Positions 1-12,110 of a stretch of DNA of 64,000 bases are shown here, in pieces. Below the pieces are notes generated by a model. It saw only the letters and a list, made by a program, of their open reading frames with translations. It ran no database searches and was not told the DNA's origin. Positions within the stretch are counted from its first letter, which is position 1. Each line of letters opens with the position of its first letter. The position numbers and the translations under genes are program-made. Origin of the DNA: Prostheceraeus crozeri (taxonomy: Eukaryota; Platyhelminthes; Polycladida; Euryleptidae); the NCBI GenBank assembly GCA_907163375.1, contig CAJQUW010001725.1:21006-85005 (forward strand). The letters are read 5' to 3'.

Positions 1-1064
1 TGAGACTATGGTTAGTTTTTCTGCCATCAATTCCAGACAGAGAACAGATGTCTTTCATAAATTTACTCAATGAATTTTTGCCAATCGGCCTGGTTGAAAA
101 CCAGCATCCATCTTTCGGTTCTTTGAGCGGCTGCAGATAAAATCGCGTTGTTCTTTTCGATCGAACTGAGATAAACTTCGTGAAAAGATCGATGTGACTT
201 TTCCTCCCGTCGCTTGAAACATTTCAAAATGAACAACTTTCTTTGGAGATTTTCGCATATCCCTTAAACCTCCACTAAATGTCTTGGAAAATTTCTCACT
301 GTAAATGAGGCAGCGTTTACCGTTTCTTTCTGTCGCTTCGAATTGGTCAATTGTCAACTCAGTGTGCTCACTTCCACCTCTTAAAGCGAAATGTATTCCA
401 TTTAGTAGAACAGCGTCTTGATTAGCTGCGAAGGACTTTCATCTCCGAAAACAGAAGTCCACATCTTCTTTTCTTCCTCTTCTGAAATGATTTCTGCGTG
501 TTTGCGCTGCAGCCCTACACCATTTCTCGTGGCGATCTTCATCGCAACATCCAAACTTCGTGTTATGAGATGAAACTTATGTTCTTTGAAAAAGTCCACA
601 CTTCGATTACCATCGCGATTGATGTGATGCTGAATCCCGGAAATAATGCTGACGAGACTAGTTGGAGAATAGCATCCTCCACCATCTTTTCTTGTTTCAT
701 GAATGAAGCGAGATACATTGTCAATAAGTTGTTCATCGGTCAAATTTTGTACTTGCACATCTGCATTGAACATTTGTTTATACCAATACGTAAACATATT
801 GATCGCCCACCTATCACGTTTGACCGTGTTCTTTGGGATTAACTGATTGTTCGTGTCATTAATGCTGTCGATTTCAACAAATCTGTGCTGTTGCTGATTT
901 TTGCTTGTTGTTGGCATTTGGTTGTTCATATCAGGAAATTGAATTTCACTAAAATTGCAATTTTGGTCGCATGATGTTTCATTTATCATTCGTTGAATTT
1001 GCTCTTCGGAGAGTCCGCTGATCACAGGATGCCTATCAAAATTCAGCATACCATTCCAAGCCAT
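1..1064 (-). pseudogene. Crypton-type tyrosine recombinase, partial, runs off the left edge
   Basis: This is the N-terminal and middle part of a Crypton transposase (tyrosine recombinase, DUF3504-like), which integrates a circular DNA intermediate. Reading leftward from 1064, an N-terminal segment with GLSEEQI is followed by a SAM-like core-binding region (KRDRWAINMF ... SPTSLVSIISGIQHHINRDG), then GVGLQRKHAEIISEEEEKKMW. The catalytic-domain start with the first active arginine (FALRGGSEH) follows. The motif TNHS, which precedes the second active arginine, lies at the window edge; the tyrosine is off-window. The reading frame shifts near 400 and again near 65, so this copy looks dead unless those are short introns. 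The family call rests on motif order and is fairly secure. A domesticated Crypton-derived gene is less likely because of the shifts. Confidence 0.72.
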
Positions 1065-1215
1065 CGCTTATGATTAAATGACTATGCGCAATCTCATAAT
1101 ATTCTTTGAAATTTGAATGTAGTATTGAATGAAATAGCGTCCAGGATTTATTTTTTGTACGGAATATATCTAAATAGATCCCTGAAGGTGACATATTGAA
1201 TCCTATGGTTTAACA

Positions 1216-1319
1216 TAGATAACTCATGACCATGGAGTGAGATATCAAACTTAAATCCCTCTAGCCTTCGGTAGTCGGGATTTAAACAGATATCTCCCTC
1301 CAGCGTCATGAGTTATCTA
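1216..1319. repeat. Long hairpin between the Crypton genes (first)
   Basis: An imperfect palindrome whose outer 14 bases (TAGATAACTCATGA at 1216) are exactly complementary to 1306-1319. Pairing continues inward with mismatches (GATATC / GATATC, TTAAATCCC / GGGATTTAA). It could be a MITE or a terminal structure of one of the flanking Crypton elements. I see no clear target duplication. Confidence 0.75.
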
Positions 1320-1373
1320 CTACCTAGCACCTGGATTGGACACGTCTTACATACATGTAAGTTGGCCGCCTAG

Positions 1374-1570
1374 ATACTCGAAAATGCATTGAGGAAATAG
1401 CAAAGTAATTTCAAGATATCATTAACACAGAGATAAAGTCAATTTTTCATTGAAAATCTAGAAATCTATCATTTCACTTTGCAAAATAATTTTTGAAAAA
1501 AATGACCATATCTCTGTGATAATGATATCTAGAAATCAATTTGCTATATCCTCAATATATTTTCGAGTAT
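1374..1570. repeat. Long hairpin between the Crypton genes (second)
   Basis: A second, larger imperfect palindrome. The arm starting ATACTCGAAAATGCATTGAGGA pairs with the arm ending TCCTCAATATATTTTCGAGTAT, and internal blocks pair as well (ATATCATTAACACAGAGAT with ATCTCTGTGATAATGATAT). Arms are about 75-80 bases. It starts about 55 bases right of the first hairpin. It is probably a foldback-type MITE. Confidence 0.78.
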
Positions 1571-1612
1571 GAATTTAGAAGTCTATGTTTGAATATCTAG
1601 GGTTAGGATGGC

Positions 1613-2940
1613 GTGGTAAGTTTGAAAAATATCATTTGTTATCATGGCCTTTTTGACGACGTCTATATTGACTTCAGCAAATTTCCTGATGGTTGCATAA
1701 CTGGACTGACCTTGGAAGAAATTGATGACTATCTTTCTAACATTGAGAATGAAGAAAGACTCAAAAGCATTGAAACGAACATCCAAGAGGCTCATTCCTG
1801 TTTGGATAACACATTAACAGCAACACAAACAAAATTTTATGTTCGCAAGTTTAAAGAATTTCTAAGAAAAGAAGGATTGAATGCAGATTTTGAAAGTCAA
1901 GACAATAAGACCCTGTTGAAATATCTGCAGTATTGGCTCCTCAATTCAAAAAGGAAAGATGGCAGGAATTTCAAGCCCCAAAAATATAACTGCATGAAAG
2001 CTGCAATACACAGGCATGTACTAAACAACAAATGGTAGAAGTATAATTGGAAATCCGGATTTTGAGCAGTTGAAGATTACCGAAAGTGCATGTACAACAC
2101 GTTATCTGGAAGAACCAAGAACTACAGAAGAAAGAGAATCGGGATATAAAGACATCAACGAAAAAGATATGAAACTGATCAATACATATTTCAACCGAAG
2201 TGATCCAGTCACACTGCAACGAGAAGTTATATTCAAGATTATTTGGCACTTCGGATTTCGCGGACGAGAATGGCTAAGAGGTCTCGACAAAAATTCCGTC
2301 ATATTCTCAATTTGTCCTACATCTGGTTTGCAGTATGTTGACCTAAAAAGACCCCAGTTGTCAAAATGTACTAATTACAAAAAACCTAACGAAAGAAAAT
2401 GCATTGTCATGTTTGAAAAGCCAGAAGATGAGCAGTGTCCATTCAAATTGATGAAAAAATACATTGATCTGAGACCAGCAACAGTTATATGCCTGTTTCC
2501 AAAACCACTTAAATAATTTCTTACCAGGACGATGGTATTCCGATAAAATGGTTGTCGGGAAGAATACTCTAGATGATGTGATGAAAAACATCTCGAAAGA
2601 TGCTTCGCTATCAATGAAATATACTAATCATTGTATACGATCTTCTGTTGTTACGTCGTTGTCCGACGTAGGGGTTCCACCGCAAGACATTCAGATTGTG
2701 ACTGGAGATGAGAAATTAGAGACTATTGACCATTATACCAAGAAAATCAATGTTTCAAAGCGAATACGCTTATCACATACCCTTACAGAGTGTTTGGATA
2801 AGAATCGTGAAGAAAAAGAGCATCTAATGCAAAGGAATATTGATGTCAAAATTGCGAACAATGCAGAAATAGAAGTGAAAAGGAAAAATCCCGTAGCTGT
2901 TTTGGAAAAGGATGGTATGAAACCTTCGTTTTTTATGTAA
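1613..2940 (+). pseudogene. Crypton-type tyrosine recombinase, frame-shifted
   Basis: A second Crypton-family tyrosine recombinase, clearly different in sequence from the leftward one. In order it shows an N-terminal GLTLEEIDDYL segment, a core-binding region (TKFYVRKFKEFLRKEGL ... KPQKYNCMKAAIHRHVL), the catalytic block with the first arginine (FGFRGREWLRGL, about 2245-2280), then WYSDKMVVGKNTL. YTNHCIRSS follows with the H-x-x-R pair, and VTGDEKLETIDHY with the likely nucleophilic tyrosine. The family TGH box here reads TGD. Two frame changes (near 2030 and near 2500) split it into three open stretches, so it is a pseudogene unless spliced. It ends about 60 bases before a short hairpin at 3003. 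Confidence 0.75.
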
Positions 2941-3002
2941 GAATGTTAGACTTTTCTATTCATTGTTATAAAGCGTTATATGACTTGTGGATGTCTATTG
3001 CA

Positions 3003-3033
3003 GGCGGGCATTAAATGGCATGTAATGCCCGCC
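3003..3033. repeat. Short GC-rich hairpin
   Basis: GGCGGGCATT pairs exactly with AATGCCCGCC, a 10-bp stem with an 11-base loop, followed by TTTTTG. It lies just past the rightward Crypton relic and could be a 3' terminal structure of that element. The function is unknown. Confidence 0.6.
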
Positions 3034-3149
3034 TTTTTGTAATGCATTGAATTGCCAATGAAATTTCTTTGTATTAAACGGGAATTGCTCCATTTAATTT
3101 GGTTTTAATAGACATCTTGCCCTGAATAGCTCGATTGAATGACTGAAAT

Positions 3150-3370
3150 CAATGATGATTTTCTACAGAGCCCATGCAGCTCAGAACATTAAAGCATGTC
3201 AAGCTTGAGATATCTACCAATCATAACTGCGAAACATAGGAATCTCCTCAATGCCATTTTCAATAAGAACGAGAAGATGGATGGTGAAATGCTCCTACCT
3301 CAATGGTATCACATAGCAAATTAGACCGCCTTAATTGTCGTGGGGCATGCACTTCTACTCTTCTATAATA
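3150..3370. repeat. Dispersed repeat, first copy
   Basis: About 200 bases clearly related to 54310-54520. Shared blocks include CCCATGCAGCTCAG, TGTCAAGCTTGAG, GGTGAAATGCT, CTACCTCAATGGTA and ACATAGCAAATTAG. It has no coding potential I can recognise. It is a decayed interspersed repeat of unknown class. Confidence 0.65.
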
Positions 3371-6300
3371 TAATTGTCAATTCGAAGATGAAGCAAAACA
3401 AAAAATCCTTATAACGCTGTGTTTCTGGTAACTTCTGCAACAGATCTTGACCAATTATTGTAAGGGTAGAATTCTTAAACCCACTGCGTAAATAACTATG
3501 CTTGTCCCTCCTGACGCTCTACTGACTTTCTGTTGATTCTTTTTAGCTTTTTTGCCCCTTAAGAAGCGTGAATACACGAAACGTCGGTCCTGTAAGCCTA
3601 CATAGTTTTTATTACAATTTTATAGCCAATAAATTCTTTGAGAAGACACCACTTCTGGCTCATGAAGAATCGTCTGTTTGCGACAATCGTATTCATCAAA
3701 TAGTGTGAATTCCAAAAACAATAATTAGTATTATAAAATAGTATTTATTTAAAGTACTTTATTATAGTAGTTCTATATTAGTATTACAGTATCATGGAGC
3801 AATGATAATAGCATTATTAGTTCTCCAACGTTATCAAAATGTTGCCATTAGTTCAGGCCTCCCCGACCAAACTACAAATTTTTCTAGGCTTTTAGGTTTT
3901 CAAAAATCTCGAAATCTGTACGAGCGAGATCAAACAAAAATGGGAGACATTAATTTGGGTCGGCACAAAATGGGAAGCATCTTCAGCAAAGCTATAGCGA
4001 AGGATGTAAGCCTAATACAATCCATGAAGACTGGAAGCAAATGGAATAAGATGAAAAGCAAGTAGGCCTATACATGTAGTCTACCAACTACGTTCAACTA
4101 TAGAATACTGCAGGTACTATGGTACTGTCCCAAATCGGAATTTCCCAGCTAACACACATGTAAATACAAATCTACTTGATGCACCACACTATCCCGAAGA
4201 AGGATTCTTCAGATGCCATCACCGATATGCCCTCAAGCACAGTCTATTAATCAGGACTTTCGACTTTGATACTCAGAGAAATTGATAAGCCAGTCGCTGC
4301 AGTGTCGATTTTATCCTTCTAGATGAATTTTGATAACTATGAAGCAATGGGAAAAATTCTCCTAACAAATTATACTTTGGTGTAAATAAAGAATCCTTTT
4401 TAAGAGATGAAAGAAGAAATAGAGACGGGCTGATGATACCGCAGTACATGAAAAAGTACATGCATAGGCTATACCCTCATTCAGGCTAAAATTCAAACCG
4501 CAAGCCATATCCATTATTATAACAATGACATGAGATAAGTCATTGCTCAAAATGATGTACAATGTATCTTTCAATACAACCGAATTTCAATTTCGACCGA
4601 AAGTCTGATGTGCTTTATTGTCTTAGAGTATGATAATAAAGCACTCTATTTGATTTAAAGCATATTTACCATTTGAAAGCAGTGCTATTTTTTCTCTTAG
4701 AAAATATAACACCGGTGAGGAAAATAAAGTTCAGTTATCCTAGATCCACATCTGTCTCAAGTTAAATTATGTACATCTGTGATTTACGGCAACTCTAATT
4801 TCACAGTCCTATATATATTTCAACCATTGCACCATTTCTATTCAATATTATTCTCCTGGTGTCTGCTTTTGGATTTGTAATCAAATTATGTGCTACTCTG
4901 AAAGGTAGGCATAAGACTAATTTGCGCTATGCTTTCTACAGCAAAATGCAGCTTCAAAATCTGTTTCACGGCAGGCCTATGTGAAATGGAGAAGATCCTT
5001 TTCAAAAACTCATTGCTGCTTCGTTCCTATGCCGCTATCTAGTTGACTGCTTCTTGACAAGCATCCTTCCTTTCGGTCCATATTTCTCTACAACCAACCA
5101 AGTTTGTGTACATACGCATCAGGCTAATTGTATTACTTAAATCGATGAATTAATTTATAGATTATTTGCTGTTGTTAACGTGACTTTACTGTGTTTTGTA
5201 AGCTCACTGCTATATAGCCGTTTTCATTTGAAGCAAAATATAAATTTATAGTAGAAATGTATTATAGTATGAAATTATTTTTTTGTCCATTCCTGCAAAT
5301 GCGAATAACACTATGCAGGCTTATATTCGTAGCAGTAGGATGTTGCCAATTTTATGTTGCATTTAAATTCCAATGAACAAACAGGCGAAACATGCCCATA
5401 CACGCTTTCCAAAAGTTATATGTAATTGAAGCAACTGCAAAAACGTGAATTGTGGTAAACGCCATTAAAGAAATGACACTATTTTATAGCATGCAGCTAC
5501 TTTGCTTTAGGGGGCTGGAAATGGACTTTCAATTAAGATATTGTTGAAATTTTGTTTCATAGGCATTAGAATAAGGTGGACCGGGGTAAACTGTTAACAA
5601 AGTGACCTTGTATAGAAGAATGTCGAATAAAAGCACCTTAATTGACAAAGATGTCCCCTAGCTTTGTCAAAGTATAGGCCTTAATATTCAATTCATAGTA
5701 CTATTTGTAAACTGCAGATAGAATCTATGTTTTTCGTAGTGAGTAGTTCGGCATTTTTTACTTTTTTGCCCACGTTATTACTGTATGCGCATCAATTCAT
5801 CATCTCAAACTAAAGGGTCTAACAGTTTAAGACCCTTTTTTTCTCAAGCCTAACAGTTTTCAGCTTGAGGCTCATGTGTGCTCTTAAGATTGCAGGTTTG
5901 TCAATTTTTCATGATTTTTATTGATTTCAGCTGTATAGAATTTTGCTATGGGAATGCTACTGTGCAAAATTCGCAAGTGTGACGCGGCAAAATTCTTTCC
6001 CTTAGGAAGCGTTTTTTCAAGGTGACAAATAAGTGGTGATTGGATTCGCGCACGAGTCGACGCTGAGAATTAGGCTTAGCTTAAAATGTCATGCTTGTGA
6101 TTACAGAACATTTAAGAAATCGTATGAGACTTGGCAGTTTTACTACCCGTTTGTTTATTTTCTGCACCCAGAAACTATACAAATATTTTTATATTTTGTA
6201 GACCATTGAATATTGATACTTTGCGAACTTCTGCCAAATTATGGTTACATTATTGTGTAAGGTGACCATTTGATCAAGATGAATAATTCTAGGATTTGTA

Positions 6301-6720
6301 TGGCAACTTGCCCTGAGCATGTTGACGCAGTTTTCATTTTCTGTTTTTACTGCATTTGTGCAAAATTTCTGCATGTCGCTAAGTGGTGACGACTAAAAAT
6401 TGCTGAGAGTTAATTGCCAAATCTGTCTAGTGCTCTATCATCAGTGTCTAACATATATTGGAAAAAATAATTTCTCGATTTAATATGATGCATTTATGCA
6501 AGACAGGCGGTCAACCTACTATATAGTCAGGGAATTCGTCACCACTTCAATTAGATTATGGTAGCCTATTTATTGACTATCTTGAATAATAAATTCTAAG
6601 GGGACCTCGTCAACCAGTCCCTCTGATTCTACCAGGCCATATTTGCATGCAAGCATAAACTATATGAAGAGGTAGAGACGTTCTGTAACTTACTCTGTGA
6701 TGGTTGATCGCGATTATGAA
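3371..6720. other. Non-coding stretch, no gene recognised
   Basis: No protein family is recognisable. An 87-codon open frame begins at 3802 but has no domain, and its composition is ordinary for AT-rich DNA. Two small hairpins at 5812-5838 and 5843-5869 are listed separately. Confidence 0.5.
5812..5869. repeat. Two adjacent hairpins sharing one loop sequence
   Basis: AAAGGGTC (5812) pairs with GACCCTTT (5831), and CTCAAGC (5843) pairs with GCTTGAG (5863). Both loops contain TAACAGTTT. The complementary string AAACTGTTA occurs upstream near 5590. The function is unknown. Confidence 0.5.
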
Positions 6721-6726
6721 TGCATG

Positions 6727-7058
6727 ATTCTCCCCTCCAACTTATTATGCAATCGTGAGTCAAATATTCAATATGCGTCAAAACGTCTGACTTGAGTCTA
6801 ATAGTCCAACGTGTCAGAATGCCGTCGTGAGTCAAAAAGTATGACTTGCGTCAGTAAGAACGAAAATCTGGAGTCTCCGAAACCGAAACCGGCGGAAAGT
6901 ATTGAAAGCATGTATTGAATACATCTCAGCAAAACTCACCTGTACACCAAATTTGGTGAGATGCGAGCGTGCGGAACAAAGTCCATTTGCGTCAAAAAGT
7001 CTGACTGCGTCAAAATGTCCAACTTGGCGTCATTTTGTCTGACTTGCGTCATCTACTG
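6727..7058. repeat. Degenerate GCGTCAAAA / GTCTGACTT repeat cluster
   Basis: Several imperfect repeats of a unit close to GCGTCAAAAAGTCTGACTT occur at 6775-6865 and 6985-7055. It lies against the 3' side of the decayed piggyBac transposase and may be that element's subterminal repeat array. Confidence 0.5.
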
Positions 7059-9145
7059 ACTATAAGGAGAATATGAGTACAGAGTTGGTCTACCGTATCT
7101 ACAGCACCCTTAGTGCTATTGTAAAATAGAACTGTCCGGTTTTCCTGTGTTTTCATCAATCTTGCGGTCATCATGCATTGTTGAGAGAAGCACAACAGAC
7201 TTGTTTCTCTTGGGAATAAAAGATACAAGTGTCGTTTTTTGTCGAATCGAAACAAAGTTGATCCCACAACTCTAGCTTTAGGGTCAGAAAATTTCCTTTG
7301 TAAATCTTGCTTTGTTTTTTCGCACAGTGCCAACGACAGTTAGCCGCTTCAAATACAATTCCTTAGTTTGACTGAAATCAGTGAAAAGGTTATTAAATGT
7401 TATGCTTCTGCCACTGTTGTAAAAACGTTCACACAACCTTCTCAAGATGTTTTTCGCCAATACCTGCGCGCGGACACTGTTTTTTCCTTACCGGTATAAG
7501 GAATGCCATCGCAAATGAATCCAGTAGTGCAATCAACAATCAAGAATATCTTTAGCCCATACTTGTCAGGTTTTGAAGGAAGGTATTGCCGGAATGAGCA
7601 TCTACCACGAAACGGTATGAATTGTTCATCAATGCAAAGCATTTCAAATGGCTCGTAAGTGATCTTGCATTGTTCAATAAACTTGTTCCAAATTTCTCTA
7701 AATACAGCGAACTTGTCACCACTCTCAACTCTAGCTTTTGGAGTGTTCGCATCATCAAATCTCAAACATCGTCGGATCATTTCGAAGCGTTTTACAGACA
7801 TCGTAGCTTTGAAAACTGGACGGGAAAGAGGACTATCTTGTCACATTTGTCGTATGCTCTCATGATTCCCTTTTGAAACTCCCGACAGAAATAAAAGTCC
7901 AATCCATGCATTCTAGTTCAACTAGAGTAACATCCACCCAATCTTTGCAATTTCGTCGCCCATATTTATTTGTCCATTTGATGATGTCACTCAACATCTC
8001 GTCTGTAATAAATTGAGCCAAAGAATCCCTTTCGCTGCACACATGCACCGAGGGACCAGGAAATGCTGTAAATAGATTCGCTGAACGACTTCTTGATGTA
8101 GCAGGGGGCACACCTTTCCATACTCTTCCTGAAGGAGCTACGTATTGTGGATCTGAATCACTACCAGGATCTCGAATGACACCAGAGTAGACACCAGAGA
8201 ATGACACCTGACATAGAGTCACCAGAACAGAAGCATCAGAAGATGCACTTTCGGAATTGTTCACCGTGAAAGAATCAGATTGATCAATACTCGGCATTTC
8301 ATTTTCTTTTCACTATCACTGTCATTTGTGTCACATTCACCATTCTGGTTTGAAACACTGTTCAACGTAGCAAAGTGCGTCAAGGTAACAAAATTAAAAA
8401 AAACAAGCTAATGACTAGTTAATTTTCAATAGGTACAAAATATGATTTAAAAGAAAATTTTTATATCCTAAAATGTCTAAAAATTTTAAAAAATGTTTAC
8501 TGGAAGGACAAACAACGCTTCTCCTCTCCTCATGTGTAATGAATTGGCGAGCAAGTCGTTCTGTTCAAAATTATGTTTATCACTTATATATTGAAAAGAT
8601 CCTATTTAACAGTCTGCCCATTCAGATAATAAGAGGACAGGTCTGTTTCCAATCAAAATACCAGATCTAGCTAACACAGTGGGATTACGCTATCTAAAAT
8701 CTACCAGGTGTGTAAGAGAATTAATGTTAGTTCCTTAAGCTAAAACGTGAAATAAAATTCTACAAAATATGCATACAAATTATTCCACTATTTGTAATGA
8801 GGTCATCAACAGGAACTTGGTCAGGACGATCGCGTTTCGACCGCTTCATCCTGGTTGTTCTCACAGTCACATTCTGCTGTGAAAATAAGTTTCATTCGGT
8901 CGTCTAAATGTGTCATGCGCACAATGGGTCCTATGGGACCCAGCAGTTCATGTTATGACTGAGCTGATCACTTTGACAAAAATGACCAACACAAGATATT
9001 ATTGTATTTCCAGCTGTAGCATGAGACGTGGGAGGAATACATAAAAGCACTTTCAAAATGAAGCTTGTGTTTTGAAGAAAAATAAAAATAAATAAATAAA
9101 AAGCAAGCGCTGGGTCCCCGGGAACCGATTGTGTGCATCCTAGGG
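7049..9145 (-). pseudogene. Decayed piggyBac element with transposase fragments
   Basis: A relic of a piggyBac-family DNA transposon read leftward. The N-terminal piece (8297-7860) has an acidic/serine-rich start, then PSGRVWKG and the helical region before the catalytic domain. The next piece (7801-7442) carries the first catalytic aspartate in LCIDEQFIPFRGR, followed by PDKYGLKIF. The last piece (7333-7049) carries the third aspartate in STKGAVDTVDQL. The segment holding the second aspartate is missing and the frames are broken. The right end is CCTAGGG followed by TTAA at 9146-9149, the expected piggyBac target. Subterminal inverted repeats at about 8915-8945 and 9105-9140 (ACAATGGGTCC / GGTCCCCGGGAACCGATTGT) fit too. 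I could not find the left end. Confidence 0.8.
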
Positions 9146-9149
9146 TTAA

Positions 9150-9215
9150 AGTTGCATACAATTCTTCTTTTCTAGGAAACCGAAGCGAGCGCAGATGAAT
9201 CTAATTCTGTGGGTT
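9150..9215. repeat. Repeat beside the old piggyBac, matched at 51680
   Basis: Starting directly after the TTAA at 9146, this stretch (GCATACAATTCTTCTTTTCT onward) matches 51680-51740 closely. At 51676 the same sequence follows a TTAA with no piggyBac, so 51.68 kb looks like the unoccupied counterpart of this insertion site. Confidence 0.65.
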
Positions 9216-12110
9216 CTACACAGAGGTATGTATAGATGATTTCAATACACAAGACGCTTGGGTATCAAATGATGAACACAATGTGCAACACTAGATTCAG
9301 CATGCGAATAAAGTCTTAACTTAACATTGGAAGGTGTAATTGAAAGTCGGCAGAAAGGGCACACGGGATGAAAGATCACTTCGGTCCAGACACAGAGATG
9401 AATTTTTTTTCTGCGTTGTTAGGTCTGGAGATTACATTTTTAATACTGATGGTCACGGCTAGAATTAGTCACGAGGTGCAAGAAGATAATTTTTCATTAA
9501 ACGTAATGCAAATTCAAGCCTGAATTCTGCCGAACTAGATCATTGACACCACATTGAACGTACACAGTCACTTAAGTTAGATTGTGAGGTAACCGGTTTG
9601 AATAATGCTTCCATTTAACGGATTTATCATGGAGAAATGTGGATTTAAGGACAAGTACTGTTCACTCGGCGGATGTTCAGACTTCAATGTGACACCGGTA
9701 GCTCGTGTGTTCCCTAATACAACTTTCCTCGCGCACTGCGAGTGCTTGGCCAATCACGTGAGCCAAAGGGAGACATATCTCTCCACATCTCTCTGTCATT
9801 GCATACAATGGCTGAGATAGAAACGCGTCACCTCTGCAGTAAATGCAACATACGAATCCATCTCTGTGGCCCCAGATAAATGCTAGCTGTGAATACCGTC
9901 CAACCCCCAGTATGGGGGAGCAGTCACAACAGTGGCGTGTTGCACCAGCCCTGGGATACGCAAGACATGGGTCGTCAAGGTGAGATTCTAATTTTGATCT
10001 TTTGTGAAGATGATCCTAGCAACAACAGAGGCTGTTCAACATTAGAAATACTCGAGTCATTTTACATCAAAGATGGAATAGATTCTGAAATTTTTCTGTT
10101 GACTGCCGACATAAAAATATAAATGGATTTATGTCTACATGGTAGAATTAACTCGCTCCTGTGACCTGCAATGTAATGTGCATTATCACTGTTTAACCAA
10201 TATTTCAGGATCTTTCAAGAATTCACGTGTTTTTCCTTATGTATTATGACATCGACAGTGCCTATATGCAGTTAAAGACAGCGCAACAGCGTCTATGGCA
10301 AGAATAATCAATCCGGCTTTGCACACTGCATCACTCGTGCATAGCCGGTGTGAAGGCAGTTTTGTGAAAGACCATAAACATTTGACGAATTTCTATAATA
10401 AAAAGAGTTTATAAGTGCTTTTTGTGCCCACACCGGTCAACAGGACAACTGAACTCGACATCTCAAAAATTTTCGGAATTTAAATATATATATTTTTTCG
10501 ACTTTTATGTGCTACTTAGACCTATATCAATCCTCCATCTTTTCCCGGTCACAAAAATTCTTATTTGTCATTCTTATGTCACTTGTAAAAGTTCTGAATG
10601 ATTTAAGCCGATAGCCTACTTTTCGCTATTACGTCCCACCGAAGATTTGTCTACAGCTGCAAAGAGTAAGACGAGAACTAACACCAAAAAATTCAAAATA
10701 AAATTTCATTTTTCGCCATTTGTAAATAATTGGCCTCATTTCGCCAATCCTTCAAACTAATATTGCGGACCATCTATTCTGTGATGCTTGAACCATACAC
10801 AATTCGATAAATGTTAACATCTTTTCCGTCAATTTAGTCGAGATAATTGTCACCGTGATATTCTGATCGTCGACGAATATAAAAATGTGGATAATAATGG
10901 CCCAAGCGTTGTGTCTGCCTCAATTAGGATGTTGACTTAACCCGAATGTGCTTAGCTTCATAGACGCGGGTATACTGAAGACATTTTATGTCGAAAAATT
11001 GTGGCTCCAGAATTGGCACTTTTATCTGAATCAGAGGAAACATAGAAAATCCAACTTTTTATCGAAAACTTCAATGGGCGTCCCATTGGATCTGCGTGTG
11101 TTTTCCTTCATACTGTCTGCCAAGAGGAAGGAATCGGATAGAGTGCACGGCAGACAAGCAGATTCCAAGTATCCATAGGTTGGATATCACTATGTGAAAG
11201 TTTGATGTTCGACCTCGTTCCCTGCAGAAGCTCGTTCTGGCTACCAGACTAGTAATATAGGTACATAGAGAGCTGAACGATCACATGAAATGATGATTTA
11301 GAACGGTCACAGATCTAGAAGTCTAATTGGTAGCATTTAGCTGTGGAGTCTATGCATTTAGCATGCATCTCAGTTATACAATCTAGCACCCGTCCTAGTT
11401 ATACAATAATAGTTATAAATTCATAGACTTCTAAACTATAATCCATGCTTCATCAGTCCTATGCACAGAAGTAGATAATATTAGACTTTCTAGGACTTTC
11501 TACGTTATTGTCAATTTCTATGGTCCTGTGTTCAAAGATAATATAGCACTTGGCTTCCCTTTGTGCTGTATTTTGGAATATCGGCTGGATGTCGTAGCTG
11601 CATAACTATGATAGGCCTGCAGAATATTTCTTAAATAATTCTTTATTAAAGCTCAAAATGCATAGATTTCTTCGGTCATTATTTGCCATAATTGGCTCGA
11701 GTTTCGACTCTGTGTCATCACACCAAATAATGATATCAAAGCTATGCATTAATGAATTCCATAACTTAATATCATAGACTCACAAAGCTATTTTCTTTAA
11801 TTGTTGACGTGACCGATCGACCAACATATGATAACACAGCGGATTTCAGTTCCCTATCCTCTCATCAAACTGATGTTCGGTGAACTGTGGAAAACAGTTG
11901 CGATCACGTACTACACATAATTTTTTAAATGACTTGAACGGGAAAAGGAAGTAATCCGATGTTTTTCTTTACTGCTGGCATCAGTTCATAGACATTGAAT
12001 CGTCTCATTCGCTTTCTGAAACATACTATTTTTCGATAGTAACCTTTTCACGTGACACAATTTTAGCCTCTCAGCATTGTCACTCGCAAACATCAATTAT
12101 TGAAATGTGC
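9216..12110. other. Non-coding stretch, no gene recognised
   Basis: No recognisable gene. A somewhat GC-richer patch near 9690-9910 contains CCAATCACGTGAGCC, a CCAAT/E-box-like string, but no gene follows that I can identify. Short open frames at 9605, 9880 and 10948 show no domain. Confidence 0.45.

Noticed and set aside
3540-3600. GAAACGTCGG string reminiscent of Penelope-linked hammerhead ribozymes (also GAAAC near 14757)
   Set aside because: The CTGATGA core needed for a hammerhead is absent at the right distance.
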